Source: Micromonospora kangleipakensis (GTDB lineage Bacteria; Actinomycetota; Actinomycetes; Mycobacteriales; Micromonosporaceae). Taken from it: a stretch of DNA of 64,000 bases. This document shows positions 43,411 through 52,479 of the stretch, one piece after another. Location: the NCBI RefSeq assembly GCF_004217615.1, contig NZ_SHLD01000001.1, positions 1,116,001-1,180,000 of the forward strand, read 5' to 3'. How positions within the stretch are numbered: the first letter of the stretch is position 1; every line of letters begins with the position of its first letter. A program made the position numbers and the translations under genes. The notes under the pieces were generated by a model. That model was not told where the DNA came from. It saw only the letters and a program-made list of their open reading frames with translations, and made no database searches.

Positions 43411-44991
43411 TCAGCCGCTCGTGCTCGGGCTGCTCGAGGTGCCGTCCGAGGTGCTGTCGGTCGGGGCGGCGCTGTCGGTCGGAGCGGGCTCGCTGCTCGT
43501 CGCCGGGCTGGTCGACTCGGACGGCGAGGGGTCCGTGCTCGGCGTCGGCGACGGCGAGGGGGACGTGCTCGGCGACGGCGAGGTCGACGGGCTGGTGCTG
43601 GTGCTGGGGCTCGGCGTCGTGGTCGTGGGCTTCGGCGTCGCCGTCCGGGTCGGCTTCGGGGTGGCCGTCCGGCTGGGCGTCGGGGTCGGCGTCGGCGTCG
43701 TGCCCGGCCTCGGCGGGGTGGTCGTCTGGGTGGGCAGCGGCACCGGGATGGCCGGGGCGGGCACCGCGCCGACGACCCGGGTCGCGGCGTAGAGCCGGGT
43801 CCACCGGACGACCGAGATCTTGACGACGTCACCCGTGCGCGGCGCCTCGACCATCTTGCCACCACCGATGTACATCGCGACGTGGTGGATGCTCTGCCAG
43901 CTGCTGCCGGAGGCGAAGAAGAGCAGGTCACCCGGGAGCAGGGCGGCGGGATCCACGGTGCGGGAGCGGGTGGCGTAGTACTGGTCCCGGGAGACCCGGG
44001 GCAGGTCGTGGTACCCGGCTGACTGGTACGCGGCGAGCATCAGGCCGGAGCAGTCGAACCGGTCCGGTCCCTCCGCCGCCCAGAGGTAGGGGTCACCGAG
44101 CTGGGCCAGGGCGTACCGCACGGCGGCCTGCGCCCGCGGGTCGGCGACCAGCCCGCTCACGCTCTGGCTGTTGACGTACGACGCGCCGATCTGCTGCTCG
44201 GCGGCGTCCTCGCGCTTCTCGATCTCGACCAGCCGCGCGGCGTTGTCCTTGCGCAGCTTGAGCAGCGCGGCTTCCTGCCGGTGCAGGGCCGCCTCGGCCG
44301 TCGCGTACGCGGCGTTGCGCTCCTGGACCCGCGCCTCGGCGGCGGCGTGCGCCTCCCGGGCGATGTTCTCGGCCGCGGTGGCCCGGGCCACCTCGCCGGC
44401 CACCGCGGTGGTCGCGCCCTCGGCCTTGTCGCCGCGGGTGATCCGCTGCAGCATGCTGAAGTCGTGCAGGTCGGCGCCGAACTCGCCGGGGGGCAGCGCG
44501 GCGGCGGCCTTGACCGCGTCGGCGGCGGCGGCCTTGGCGCTCTCCTGGGCGGCCAGGAGCGCCTCGTGGGCCCGCTGGAGTTCGGTGGCGGCGAGGGCGA
44601 GCTGGGCCTGGGCCTCGTCCCGCTGGCCCTTGATCTGGAGCAGGTCGTCGCCGAGCTGACCGACCAGCGCGTCCGCCGCGTTGATCTGGGCGATGAGCGG
44701 GCCGTCGCCGGGGTTGGCGGTCGCCGCGCCGGGGGTCGTGCCGAAGGCGCCCGGCAGGCCGGCGCCGGGCAGGCCCGGGACCGAGCCGGGCAGCCGCAGG
44801 CCGCCGGCGACGACCGGGCGGGACCCGGTGTCGGGGACCGTGTCGGGCAGCGGTGGTTCGGCCCAGGCCGGGGTGGCCAGCGCGGCGGCGGCCACCGCGC
44901 CGAGCAGCGCGGACCAGAGCGCCGGACGCAGCACCGGCGAGATCACCGGGTTTCCGCGTCGCTGTCGTCGGCCCCGTGCGCTGTCGACCAT
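43411..44991 (-). CDS. Secreted NlpC/P60 peptidoglycan hydrolase with coiled coil and Ser/Thr/Pro tail
   Basis: A 526-residue exported hydrolase. A signal sequence (hydrophobic run LWSALLGAVAAAALATPAWA, cleavage near residue 44) is followed by coiled-coil helices (about 105-275), the NlpC/P60 domain (about 285-410) with C314 in RFDCSGL, the catalytic His in HHVAMYIG and the third polar residue in VEAPRTGD, and a roughly 110-residue tail of Ser, Thr and Pro. It would cleave D-Glu/mDAP or related cross-bridge bonds, like RipA. The coiled coil may act as a self-inhibitory or divisome contact. It is divergent from mqnE. Confidence 0.88.
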   Translation of the reverse strand: MVDSARGRRQRRGNPVISPVLRPALWSALLGAVAAAALATPAWAEPPLPDTVPDTGSRPVVAGGLRLPGSVPGLPGAGLPGAFGTTPGAATANPGDGPLIAQINAADALVGQLGDDLLQIKGQRDEAQAQLALAATELQRAHEALLAAQESAKAAAADAVKAAAALPPGEFGADLHDFSMLQRITRGDKAEGATTAVAGEVARATAAENIAREAHAAAEARVQERNAAYATAEAALHRQEAALLKLRKDNAARLVEIEKREDAAEQQIGASYVNSQSVSGLVADPRAQAAVRYALAQLGDPYLWAAEGPDRFDCSGLMLAAYQSAGYHDLPRVSRDQYYATRSRTVDPAALLPGDLLFFASGSSWQSIHHVAMYIGGGKMVEAPRTGDVVKISVVRWTRLYAATRVVGAVPAPAIPVPLPTQTTTPPRPGTTPTPTPTPSRTATPKPTRTATPKPTTTTPSPSTSTSPSTSPSPSTSPSPSPTPSTDPSPSESTSPATSSEPAPTDSAAPTDSTSDGTSSSPSTSG

Positions 44992-45233
44992 TCCGCTCCC
45001 CGTCCGGTCCGGCGTGTTCCGCGCCCTGTTGGGCGCGGTGATCCGGGACGGTACCAGTGTGTGTTCCGCCCCACCCTGTCTTACCTCACGGACGCAGGGA
45101 TGTCGATGCGCGGAGGGTGACGGTGGGCTGGAAGTCCGGTGAAGTTCATCGCTGGGGTTGACCGGCCCGCCGGACCGTCGGAGGGCCGACGTACGCTCGA
45201 CCGGGACCGCAGGTGGAAGGGACGTGGCTTTCG

Positions 45234-46403
45234 ATGGACGCCGGACTCAAGCGCGAGCTCGAAGCGAAGGTGTACGCGGGCGAGCGGCTGACCCGCGAGG
45301 ACGGGATCGCCCTCTACGACAGCGACGACCTCGCCTGGCTGGGCCGGCTGGCCCACCACAAGCGCACCGAGATGAACGGCGACCGGGTGATGTTCAACGT
45401 CAACCGGCACCTCAACCTGACCAACGTCTGCTCCGCCTCGTGCGCGTACTGCTCCTTCCAGCGCAAGCCGGGCGAGAAGGACGCGTACACGATGCGCATC
45501 GACGAGGCGGTCCGCAAGGCCAAGGAGATGGAGGACGAGCAGCTCACCGAGCTGCACATCGTCAACGGCCTGCACCCGACCCTGCCCTGGCGCTACTACC
45601 CGAAGGTGCTGCGCGAACTGAAGGCGGCGCTGCCGAACGTCAAGCTCAAGTGCTTCACCGCGACCGAGGTGCAGTGGTTCGAGAAGATCAGCGGCCTGAG
45701 CGCCGACGAGATCCTCGACGAGCTGATGGACGCCGGCCTGGAGTCGCTGACCGGTGGCGGCGCGGAGATCTTCGACTGGGAGGTACGCCAGCACATCGTG
45801 GACCACGCCTGCCACTGGGAGGACTGGTCGCGGATCCACCGGCTGGCCCACTCGAAGGGCATGAAGACCCCGTCGACGATGCTCTACGGCCACATCGAGG
45901 AACCCCGGCACCGGGTCGACCACGTGCTGCGGCTGCGCGAGCTGCAGGACGAGACCGGCGGCTTCGCGGTCTTCATCCCGCTGCGCTACCAGCACGACTT
46001 CGTCGACTCGGCGGACGGCAAGATCCGTAACCGGATCCAGGCCCGGACCACCATGGCCTCGCCGGCCGAGTCGCTGAAGACCTTCGCGGTCTCCCGGCTG
46101 CTCTTCGACAACGTCCCGCACCTCAAGAACTTCTGGGTGATGCACGGCCTCTCGGTGGCCCAGCTCTCGCTGAACTTCGGCGTGGACGACCTGGACGGCT
46201 CCGTCGTGGAATACAAGATCACCCACGACGCCGACTCGTACGGCACCCCGAACACGATGCACCGGGACGACCTGCTGAACCTGATCTGGGACGCCGGTTT
46301 CCAGCCGGTCGAGCGGGACACCCGCTACAACGTGGTCCGGGAGTACGACAAGGCGCCGTCGCTGGCCGAGCGGCGCTCCGAGCCGCAGCAGGTCTGGGCC
46401 TGA
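45234..46403 (+). CDS. mqnE: Aminofutalosine synthase, radical SAM
   Basis: A 389-residue radical SAM enzyme. The cluster-binding motif is C66-x3-C70-x2-C73 in NVCSASCAYCSF; GLHPTLPWRYYPKVL, SLTGGGAEIF and the LRELQDETGGFAVFIPLRYQ block fit MqnE rather than MqnC, whose corresponding block has FIPWTFQ. It joins the MqnA product to adenosine-derived radical chemistry to make aminofutalosine in menaquinone synthesis. ATG 45234 is used because family members begin MDAGLKRELE; GTG 45213 is an alternative. The 242-bp gap upstream contains the divergent NlpC promoter as well. Confidence 0.92.
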   Translation: MDAGLKRELEAKVYAGERLTREDGIALYDSDDLAWLGRLAHHKRTEMNGDRVMFNVNRHLNLTNVCSASCAYCSFQRKPGEKDAYTMRIDEAVRKAKEMEDEQLTELHIVNGLHPTLPWRYYPKVLRELKAALPNVKLKCFTATEVQWFEKISGLSADEILDELMDAGLESLTGGGAEIFDWEVRQHIVDHACHWEDWSRIHRLAHSKGMKTPSTMLYGHIEEPRHRVDHVLRLRELQDETGGFAVFIPLRYQHDFVDSADGKIRNRIQARTTMASPAESLKTFAVSRLLFDNVPHLKNFWVMHGLSVAQLSLNFGVDDLDGSVVEYKITHDADSYGTPNTMHRDDLLNLIWDAGFQPVERDTRYNVVREYDKAPSLAERRSEPQQVWA

Positions 46404-46413
46404 CCCCGGACCG

Positions 46414-46836
46414 ATGACGGAGCAGCAGCGCGCCTTCCCCCGGCGGGACGCCGAGGGCCGCATCCTCGCCCTGGGTGATCTGCTCGGGGTGAGTCTCGCC
46501 GGTCTGGTGATCGGGGTGCTGGCGCTGGTGCTCTTCGAGTGGGCGTTCGCCACGATGGGCGCCGGCGGGTTCGGCCGGACCAACGGCTGGCTGGCGGTGA
46601 TCCTGCCGCTCTGGCTCTTCTGGGACGACTTCCGGGCCTGGGAGTTCGGTGCGGCCCGGGTGATCGCGGCGCTGGTCGCCGGTGTGATCGGGGTGGTCGC
46701 CGGGCTGCTGGCGGCCGGGCTGGCGGCCGGGCTGCCGCCGCTGGTCTCCGGCGCGCTGGCCGCGGCGGTCTTCACCCTGGCGTACGCGGTGATCTGGTTT
46801 CATGGCGTCCACTGGCTGGCCCGCCGGACGGGCTGA
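46414..46836 (+). CDS. Small multi-pass membrane protein
   Basis: No family recognised. A 140-residue protein with about four hydrophobic segments (near residues 22-42, 58-70, 78-100 and 110-130) and short charged loops, including FWDDFRAWEFGAARV. It begins 10 nt after the mqnE stop and is followed by a DUF4229 gene, so the three may be cotranscribed. A similar order of small membrane genes after mqnE occurs in other actinobacteria. The function is unknown. Confidence 0.75.
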   Translation: MTEQQRAFPRRDAEGRILALGDLLGVSLAGLVIGVLALVLFEWAFATMGAGGFGRTNGWLAVILPLWLFWDDFRAWEFGAARVIAALVAGVIGVVAGLLAAGLAAGLPPLVSGALAAAVFTLAYAVIWFHGVHWLARRTG

Positions 46837-46881
46837 ACCTCCCGCACCGGGAGACCGGGCGGCGGAGAACGGAGTGCGAAC

Positions 46882-47163
46882 GTGAGCGCGGCGGTCAAGT
46901 ACACGCTGGGCCGGATCGGGCTGTTCGTCGGCGTGCTGGCGGCCCTCTGGTTCGTCGAGATGAACATGTTCCTGCGGCTGATGCTGGCGCTGGTGTTCTC
47001 CGCCGCGCTCTCCTTCTTCCTGCTCCGCGGCTGGCGGGACGAGATGGCCGGCGAGATGGCCGAGTCGGCGGAGCGTCGCCGCGCGGAGAAGGAACGACTC
47101 CGGTCCGCCCTGGCCGGCGAGGACCAGCCGGCCGAGGGCGAGCCCGGCGACCAGCGCCGCTGA
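46882..47163 (+). CDS. DUF4229 family membrane protein
   Basis: A 93-residue protein with two hydrophobic helices (AAVKYTLGRIGLFVGVLAALWFV and LRLMLALVFSAALSFFLL) followed by a charged cytoplasmic tail (RRRAEKERLRSAL). The two-helix plus basic tail pattern and the VKYTLGRIGLF start match DUF4229. GTG 46882 is preceded by CGGAG at a usable distance. DUF4229 genes commonly accompany mqnE-region genes in actinobacteria. The function is unknown. Confidence 0.82.
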   Translation: MSAAVKYTLGRIGLFVGVLAALWFVEMNMFLRLMLALVFSAALSFFLLRGWRDEMAGEMAESAERRRAEKERLRSALAGEDQPAEGEPGDQRR

Positions 47164-47273
47164 CCCCGGAACCTCGGCGGCCGGCGCGGACACCAGGCCG
47201 CCACTGGATCGCGTGAACCACGGCGGCGACCGTCGGGCCGGAAACGGGGCAGCGGGACCATGGTGCTTCCGGC

Positions 47274-47279
47274 TAGGGT
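47274..47279 (+). promoter_or_regulatory. Leaderless -10 element TAGGGT
   Basis: TAGGGT with 8 nt to the GTG at 47288; identical spacing and hexamer to the lrp promoter at 36683-36688. Confidence 0.55.
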
Positions 47280-47287
47280 CGGCCACC

Positions 47288-47761
47288 GTGATTGAGAAGA
47301 TCAGTAGCTGGCGGATGAAGTTCTTCCTCTGGGTCGGGCTTCCCGTCATCGCCATCATCGGTTTGGCCATGTCCGCGCCCGATGTCGGGCCGGCCTGGCA
47401 GGCGAAGTCCGGCGGCGGCACGGCGGGCACGTTCACCGCGGTCAGCGAGGAGTGCGGTCGCCGCAGTTGCACCTGGCACGGCGACTTCGAAGCCGCCGAG
47501 GGCGGCGCAGCGGACGTCATCCTCTACGACGCGCCCGACGGTCTGACCGCGGGTGGCACCGCAGCCGCGCGGGACACCGGGGCAGGCAAGGGGGTCTTCT
47601 CCGCCGAGGGCGGTTCCACCTGGCTGCTCGTCACGGGGATCACGCTGGCCGGCGCGCTCGCCGCGATCGCCTGGGTGGTCATCGTGGTCCGCACGATCAC
47701 CACCCGACGCCGCGACAAGGCCGCGATCGACCGGCTCGCCAGGACGCCGGTACAGGGCTGA
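47288..47761 (+). CDS. Two-helix membrane protein with extracytoplasmic loop
   Basis: No family recognised. A 157-residue protein. Hydrophobic segments near residues 10-28 and 115-138 bracket a loop of about 85 residues. The loop contains two cysteines in ECGRRSCTW, which may form a disulfide, and the C-terminal end is basic (RTITTRRRDKAA). Topology places the loop outside. It is convergent with the C39-like peptidase gene across a perfect terminator hairpin. Function unknown; GTG 47288 is preferred because of the leaderless promoter. Confidence 0.65.
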   Translation: MIEKISSWRMKFFLWVGLPVIAIIGLAMSAPDVGPAWQAKSGGGTAGTFTAVSEECGRRSCTWHGDFEAAEGGAADVILYDAPDGLTAGGTAAARDTGAGKGVFSAEGGSTWLLVTGITLAGALAAIAWVVIVVRTITTRRRDKAAIDRLARTPVQG

Positions 47762-47768
47762 GAACACG

Positions 47769-47803
47769 CGCCCGGCCCGGTCCTGAGCGGACCGGGCCGG
47801 GCG
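47769..47803. terminator. Bidirectional 15-bp hairpin terminator
   Basis: CGCCCGGCCCGGTCC (47769-47783) pairs perfectly with 47789-47803 around a TGAGC loop and is followed by TTGT. It lies between two convergent genes. Confidence 0.85.
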
Positions 47804-47812
47804 TTGTCGTGT

Positions 47813-49150
47813 CTACCAGTTGGTGGAGCCCGCCACCTGGGGCCAGGCCACGTCGGTCGGCTTGATCAGGTAGGCGATGCCGCCGGAGCCGCTGCCGGTG
47901 CCGCCGCTGGCCGTCGTCCGCTTGGTCCGCAGCCAGATCTGCTCGAACTGGTCGCGCTTGTAGACGTTCCGGACCGCCTCGTTGCTGGACGAGGCGGGGT
48001 CGTTCGCGATGACGTCGCCGTCGGCGGTGAAGCCGATCACCACCATCAGGTGCCCGGAGGTGCCGTAGCCCGCCCCGTCCAGCTCGCTGGCGAGGAAGGA
48101 CTGGCTGGTCACCACCGGGATGCCGGCGGCGATGAAGTGCTCCAGCTCGTCCAGCGAGTGCAGCCGGGTCACCTTCGCCTCCAGCCCGGGGAAGCTGGCC
48201 GCGTACGCGGTGTTGAACGGCCAGTTGCCGGCGCCCTCGTACTGGTAGTCGTAGGTCATCCGCGCGGCGTGGTCGACCGTCGGGTCCGCGTAGGTCGGGT
48301 CCACCCAGGACGTGTCGGCCGCCGACGGCTTGCGGCCCCAGTACTCGACCACCATCTCCGTGGAGGTGGGCGAGCACCAGGCCTCGCCGCCGCCGTCGTA
48401 CTCCGGGTACTGGCCGGCGTGGATGTTCTGGGAGTAGCGCGGGACGGCCAGTTCGGTGCCCCAGGCGATGTGGCCGGCGCTGGGCGCGACGGTGAACCGG
48501 TCCGGCACGTTCGAGCTCATCGCGCCGAGCGAGCGGACCACCGGCGAGGCGGTCTGCGCCGGGTCACGGTAGAGGGTGAGCCGCAGCTGGTACGCGTCGA
48601 GCAGCACCCCGGCGCTGGTGTCGTCGATGGAGAACGTGTCGGTCCAGATGCTGGAGGTCTTGTCGCCCTGCTTGTCGACGGTGGTCCGCTTGATGTCGGC
48701 GTCGCCGGAGGCCCAGCGCCCCATCACGTACCAGGGGGTCTGGGCGCCGGTGGTGTAGGTGCCCTGGAGCTCGACCTGGATCCAGGTGCCGGCGGGCGTG
48801 TCGGCGTTCCAGGAGGCGACCAGCTCGCTGGCGCCGAAGCCGACCTCGGTCAGCGGGGTCGTCCAGGTGCCGTACGCCCAGGTCCGCTTGCTCTTGCTGT
48901 GCGGGTCCTTGTACGCGGTCGTGCCGACCGGGGTGCCGAGGGTGAGGCCGGCGGGGGTGACCAGCGTGCCGGCGGCCGTGCCGGCCTGCCAGCCGGCGTC
49001 GCCGGACCAGCCCTGCCAGGTGATCTGCTCGTCGTGGGTCACCGACTCGGCGGTGACCTGGGTGACGGCCCCGGCGGGGGCGGTGGTGCCGAGGAGGGCG
49101 AGCGCGGTCATGCCGGCGAGGGCGACCGCGCGCAGGGATGTCGTGGCCAT
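47813..49150 (-). CDS. Secreted C39-like cysteine peptidase
   Basis: A 445-residue exported protein. The signal peptide ends near residue 28 (APAGA). The N-terminal 200 residues resemble a beta-rich adaptor domain. The peptidase_C39_2-type domain (about 230-400) has the catalytic C259 in GGEAWCSPTS, the His in GHLMVVIGF and the Asn/Asp in NDPASSSN, in papain-like order. Such proteins are extracellular peptidases in actinobacteria; the target is unknown. It is divergent from an M14 carboxypeptidase gene across a 200-bp region, suggesting joint control in a protein-degradation function. Confidence 0.83.
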   Translation of the reverse strand: MATTSLRAVALAGMTALALLGTTAPAGAVTQVTAESVTHDEQITWQGWSGDAGWQAGTAAGTLVTPAGLTLGTPVGTTAYKDPHSKSKRTWAYGTWTTPLTEVGFGASELVASWNADTPAGTWIQVELQGTYTTGAQTPWYVMGRWASGDADIKRTTVDKQGDKTSSIWTDTFSIDDTSAGVLLDAYQLRLTLYRDPAQTASPVVRSLGAMSSNVPDRFTVAPSAGHIAWGTELAVPRYSQNIHAGQYPEYDGGGEAWCSPTSTEMVVEYWGRKPSAADTSWVDPTYADPTVDHAARMTYDYQYEGAGNWPFNTAYAASFPGLEAKVTRLHSLDELEHFIAAGIPVVTSQSFLASELDGAGYGTSGHLMVVIGFTADGDVIANDPASSSNEAVRNVYKRDQFEQIWLRTKRTTASGGTGSGSGGIAYLIKPTDVAWPQVAGSTNW

Positions 49151-49353
49151 GGCAGCTCCACAGGAGAGGCGTCGTTGCCGTTCACTGTCCCGCTTGGAAG
49201 GAACTTTCGCCAGATGTTCACGGACGGAAAATCATTGCCGGTGTGAGGAGGCGTTCGGGATGAATCACTATAGCGATGAATGTTGATATGACCATGTGAC
49301 TGCTGGTGAAGTGTGCGGACAACGGGATCTCCCGTACCCCGAGGAGGTTGTCC
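49151..49353. promoter_or_regulatory. Divergent control region of two secreted peptidase genes
   Basis: A 203-bp gap that contains a marked AT-rich patch (about 49255-49300, GAATCACTATAGCGATGAAT then GTTGATATGACC). CACTATAG includes TATAG, a possible -10 element. No perfect long palindrome is seen. The carboxypeptidase has a strong ribosome site (GAGGAGG at 49341-49347). Confidence 0.5.
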
Positions 49354-51219
49354 ATGGCCCTCCACACGTCCCCGCTCCGCCGCCGGCTGGCGCTCGTCGC
49401 CGCCGTCGGCCTCGGCCTCGTCACCGTCGTCACCGGCCCGGCCTCCGCAGGGCCGGCCCCGGACCGTTCCGCCGAGCCGGCCGCCGTCGGCTACCGGGTG
49501 CTCGGCCCGCGCACCCTCGCCGACCGGAACGCCGTCGCGCGCACCGGCGCGGCGATCGACTACTCCGAACACGGCGTCCTGCACGTCACCGCTACCGGGA
49601 CCGAGGCCGCCGCGATCACCCGGCTCGGCTTCCGGCTGGAGAAGGACGCCGCGCCCGCCCCCACCGGCGAGGCCGGTACCCTCGCCTTCCCGCCGGCCGA
49701 CTCCAACTACCACGACTACGCCGAGCTGACCGCGGTGGTGAACCAGGTCGTCGCCGACCACCCGGCCATCGCGAGGAAGACCAGCATCGGCACCTCGTAC
49801 GAGGGTCGGGACCTGATGGCGGTGAAGATCTCCGACAACGTCGGCACCGACGAGAACGAGCCGGAAATCCTCTTCAACGCCCAGCAGCACGCCCGCGAGC
49901 ACCTGACCGTCGAGATGGCGATCTACCTGCTCAACCTCTTCACCGACAGCTACGGGACCGACTCCCGGATCACCAACATCGTCAACTCCCGGGAGCTCTG
50001 GATCGTCCCCACCGTCAACCCGGACGGCAGCGAGTACGACATCGCCACCGGGTCGTACCGGTCCTGGCGGAAGAACCGGCAGCCGAACAGCGGCTCGTCG
50101 TACGTCGGCACCGACCTGAACCGGAACTGGTCCTACCAGTGGGGCTGCTGCGGCGGCTCGTCCGGCTCCACCTCGTCGGAGACCTACCGCGGCCCGTCCG
50201 CCTTCTCCGCGCCGGAGACCAGCGCGCTGCGCAACTTCGTCAACAGCCGAGTGGTCGGCGGCGTCCAGCAGATCGAAGCCAACATCGACTTCCACACGTA
50301 CTCGCAGCTGGTGCTCTGGCCCTTCGGCTACACCACCGCGAACACCCCGACCGGGATGAGCGCGGACCAGTACAGCACCTTCGCCACCATCGGCCAGCAG
50401 ATGGCGGCCAGCAACGGCTACACCCCGGAGCAGTCCAGCGACCTCTACATCGCCGACGGCACCAGCATCGACTGGATGTGGGCCGCCCACGGCATCTGGG
50501 CGTACACCTTCGAGATGTACCCGGGCTCGGCCACCGGGGGCGGCTTCTACCCGCCCGACGAGGTGATCCCCGCGCAGACCTCCCGGAACAAGGAGGCGGT
50601 GCTGCTGCTCGCCGAGTACGCCGACTGCCCGTACCGGGCCATCGGGAAGCAGTCCCAGTACTGCGGCACCGGCGGTGGCGGCACCACGGTCTGGTCGGAC
50701 ACCTTCGAGACGGCCACCGGCTGGACCACCAACCCGGCCGGCACGGACACCGCCACCACCGGGGCGTGGGAGCGGGGCGCCGCCCAGGCGACCAGCTCCT
50801 CCGGCGCCAAGCAGCTCACCCCGTACGCCGGGAGCAACGACCTGGTCACCGGCCGGCTCGCCGGCACGGCGGCGGGCGAATACGACGTCGACGGCGGGGT
50901 GACCAGCGCCCGCTCCCCGGCGGTGACCCTGCCCTCGACCGGGACGCTCACCCTCTCGCTGGCCTGGTACCTGGCGCACGGCTCGAACGCCTCGTCGGCG
51001 GACCACCTCCGGGTCAGCGTGCTCCACAACGGCGGCACCACCACGCTGCTGAACGTGGCCGGCGCGGCCAGCGACCGGGACGGTGCCTGGGCGTTGTCGA
51101 GCCTCAACCTCACCCCGTACGCCGGCCAGTCGGTGCGGATCCAGGTGGACGCGGCGGACGCCTCCGGCGCCAGCCTGGTCGAGGCGGCCGTGGACAACGT
51201 CACCATCACCAGTTCGTGA
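49354..51219 (+). CDS. Secreted M14 zinc carboxypeptidase with C-terminal beta domain
   Basis: A 621-residue exported peptidase. A signal peptide and propeptide (about 1-105) precede the M14 catalytic domain. The zinc ligands are H179 and E182 in QQHARE and H314 in DFHTYSQ, and the general-base glutamate is E387 in [19 protein letters not shown] is the substrate arginine/asparagine motif. A cysteine pair lies in GCCGG. The last 170 residues form a jelly-roll-type domain ([17 protein letters not shown]), probably for substrate or wall binding. ATG 49354 follows GAGGAGG. It removes C-terminal residues from extracellular peptides. Confidence 0.93.
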   Translation: MALHTSPLRRRLALVAAVGLGLVTVVTGPASAGPAPDRSAEPAAVGYRVLGPRTLADRNAVARTGAAIDYSEHGVLHVTATGTEAAAITRLGFRLEKDAAPAPTGEAGTLAFPPADSNYHDYAELTAVVNQVVADHPAIARKTSIGTSYEGRDLMAVKISDNVGTDENEPEILFNAQQHAREHLTVEMAIYLLNLFTDSYGTDSRITNIVNSRELWIVPTVNPDGSEYDIATGSYRSWRKNRQPNSGSSYVGTDLNRNWSYQWGCCGGSSGSTSSETYRGPSAFSAPETSALRNFVNSRVVGGVQQIEANIDFHTYSQLVLWPFGYTTANTPTGMSADQYSTFATIGQQMAASNGYTPEQSSDLYIADGTSIDWMWAAHGIWAYTFEMYPGSATGGGFYPPDEVIPAQTSRNKEAVLLLAEYADCPYRAIGKQSQYCGTGGGGTTVWSDTFETATGWTTNPAGTDTATTGAWERGAAQATSSSGAKQLTPYAGSNDLVTGRLAGTAAGEYDVDGGVTSARSPAVTLPSTGTLTLSLAWYLAHGSNASSADHLRVSVLHNGGTTTLLNVAGAASDRDGAWALSSLNLTPYAGQSVRIQVDAADASGASLVEAAVDNVTITSS

Positions 51220-51289
51220 TTCCCCGGGTGGGGCCCCGATCCACCCCCGCGGGGCCCCACCCGGCCCGCCCGTCCGGACGATCTTCGCT

Positions 51290-51525
51290 GCTCGTGCGCT
51301 ACCGTGACAGCGACCAACCCGCAGCGAAGCCGGTGCGAAACCGGTGCTGTCCCGCAACTGTGATGCCCCGCACGGCGTCGGCTCCGGCCGGCGCCGACGT
51401 GTGTGGGGACGAGCCAGGTCGCCTGCGGCACGGTCGCGACACGCGCTCTCGAGGAAGGGCGCCTCGCGGACGGGCACGCCAAGGCGGTCCCTGTCGGCGA
51501 AGCACCACACTCCTCGACCGACAGG
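51290..51525 (+). promoter_or_regulatory. Cobalamin riboswitch with ribosome-site-sequestering hairpin
   Basis: The region 51333-51425 contains the B12-box landmarks GAAGCCGGTGCGAAACCGG, CTGTCCCGCAACTGT and GAGCCAGGTCGCCTG, in the canonical order. Downstream, CCTGTCGG (51490-51497) is the exact complement of CCGACAGG (51518-51525), which overlaps the Shine-Dalgarno AGGAGG (51523-51528) of the next gene. Adenosylcobalamin binding would favour this hairpin and reduce translation of the uptake operon. The 5' edge is approximate. Confidence 0.92.
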
Positions 51526-51533
51526 AGGACCCC

Positions 51534-52472
51534 ATGTCCAGACGTACCCCCCGGCTCTTCGCCGCGACCCTCGCGGTGGCCGCGTTGGCCCTCGGCGCCT
51601 GCGCCGAGAAGACCTCGAACGACACCCCCGCCGCCGGCGGCAGCTCGGCGGCCGCCGCCTTCCCGGTCACCGCCGGCAAGCTGACCCTGGAGAAGCGGCC
51701 GGAGAAGATCGTCTCGCTCTCACCGTCGGCGACCGAGATGCTCTTCGCCGTCGGCGCGGGCAAGCAGGTGACCGCCGTCGACGACCAGTCGAACTACCCG
51801 GCCGACGCGCCGAAGAGCGACCTGTCCGGCTTCCAGCCGAACGCCGAGGCGATCGCCGGCAAGAGCCCCGACCTGGTGGTGCTCTCCAACGACACCAACA
51901 AGATCGTCGACCAGCTCACCACGCTGAAGATCCCGGTGCTGCTCACCCCGGCGGCGACCACCCTCGACGACACGTACCAGCAGATCACCGACCTGGGCGC
52001 GCTCACCGGCCACCCGGCGGAGGCGGCCGACGTCACCAGGAAGATGAAGGACGACATCGCCGCGCTGACCAAGGACCTGCCGCAGCGGGCGAAGAAGCTG
52101 ACCTACTACCACGAGCTGGGCCCGGAGCTGTACAGCGCGACCAGCAAGACCTTCATCGGCTCGATCTACGCCCTCGCCGGCCTGGAGAACATCGCCGACC
52201 CGTCGGACGCCGACGGCAAGAACGTCGGCTACCCGCAGCTCTCCCAGGAGGTCATCGTCAAGGCCAACCCGGACTTCGTCTTCCTGGCCGACACCAAGTG
52301 CTGCAAGCAGACCCCCGACACGGTCAAGGCGCGCAGCGGCTGGGCCGCCGTCACCGCGGTGAAGAACGACCAGATCGTCGCCCTCGACGACGATGTCGCC
52401 TCGCGCTGGGGCCCGCGCGTCGTCGACCTGCTCAAGGCGATCGTCGACGCGACCGCCAAGGTGCCCGCGTGA
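51534..52472 (+). CDS. btuF: Cobalamin/iron-type ABC transporter substrate-binding lipoprotein
   Basis: A 312-residue lipoprotein. The signal peptide ends in the lipobox LGAC (residue about 23). The mature part is a BtuF/FepB-type (TroA-like) binding domain: KIVSLSPSATEMLFAVGAGKQV and NAEAIAGKSPDLVVLSND are typical, with a lone CCK pair in DTKCCKQTPD that is unusual for the family. AGGAGG lies 6 nt before ATG 51534. Because of the B12 riboswitch, its substrate is most likely cobalamin. The permease gene follows 7 nt after the stop. Confidence 0.9.
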   Translation: MSRRTPRLFAATLAVAALALGACAEKTSNDTPAAGGSSAAAAFPVTAGKLTLEKRPEKIVSLSPSATEMLFAVGAGKQVTAVDDQSNYPADAPKSDLSGFQPNAEAIAGKSPDLVVLSNDTNKIVDQLTTLKIPVLLTPAATTLDDTYQQITDLGALTGHPAEAADVTRKMKDDIAALTKDLPQRAKKLTYYHELGPELYSATSKTFIGSIYALAGLENIADPSDADGKNVGYPQLSQEVIVKANPDFVFLADTKCCKQTPDTVKARSGWAAVTAVKNDQIVALDDDVASRWGPRVVDLLKAIVDATAKVPA

Positions 52473-52479
52473 TCCGTCG

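Noticed and set aside
41850..43931. A 693-residue minus-strand frame over the proline-rich protein in another frame
   Set aside because: The sequence (runs of Arg-rich text) is typical of a frame-shifted reading of proline codons; the 41861-43297 frame has a plausible membrane helix.
44992..45233. A c-di-AMP (ydaO) riboswitch before the NlpC/P60 gene, expected by analogy with cell-wall hydrolases
   Set aside because: None of the conserved ydaO blocks is present in this gap.
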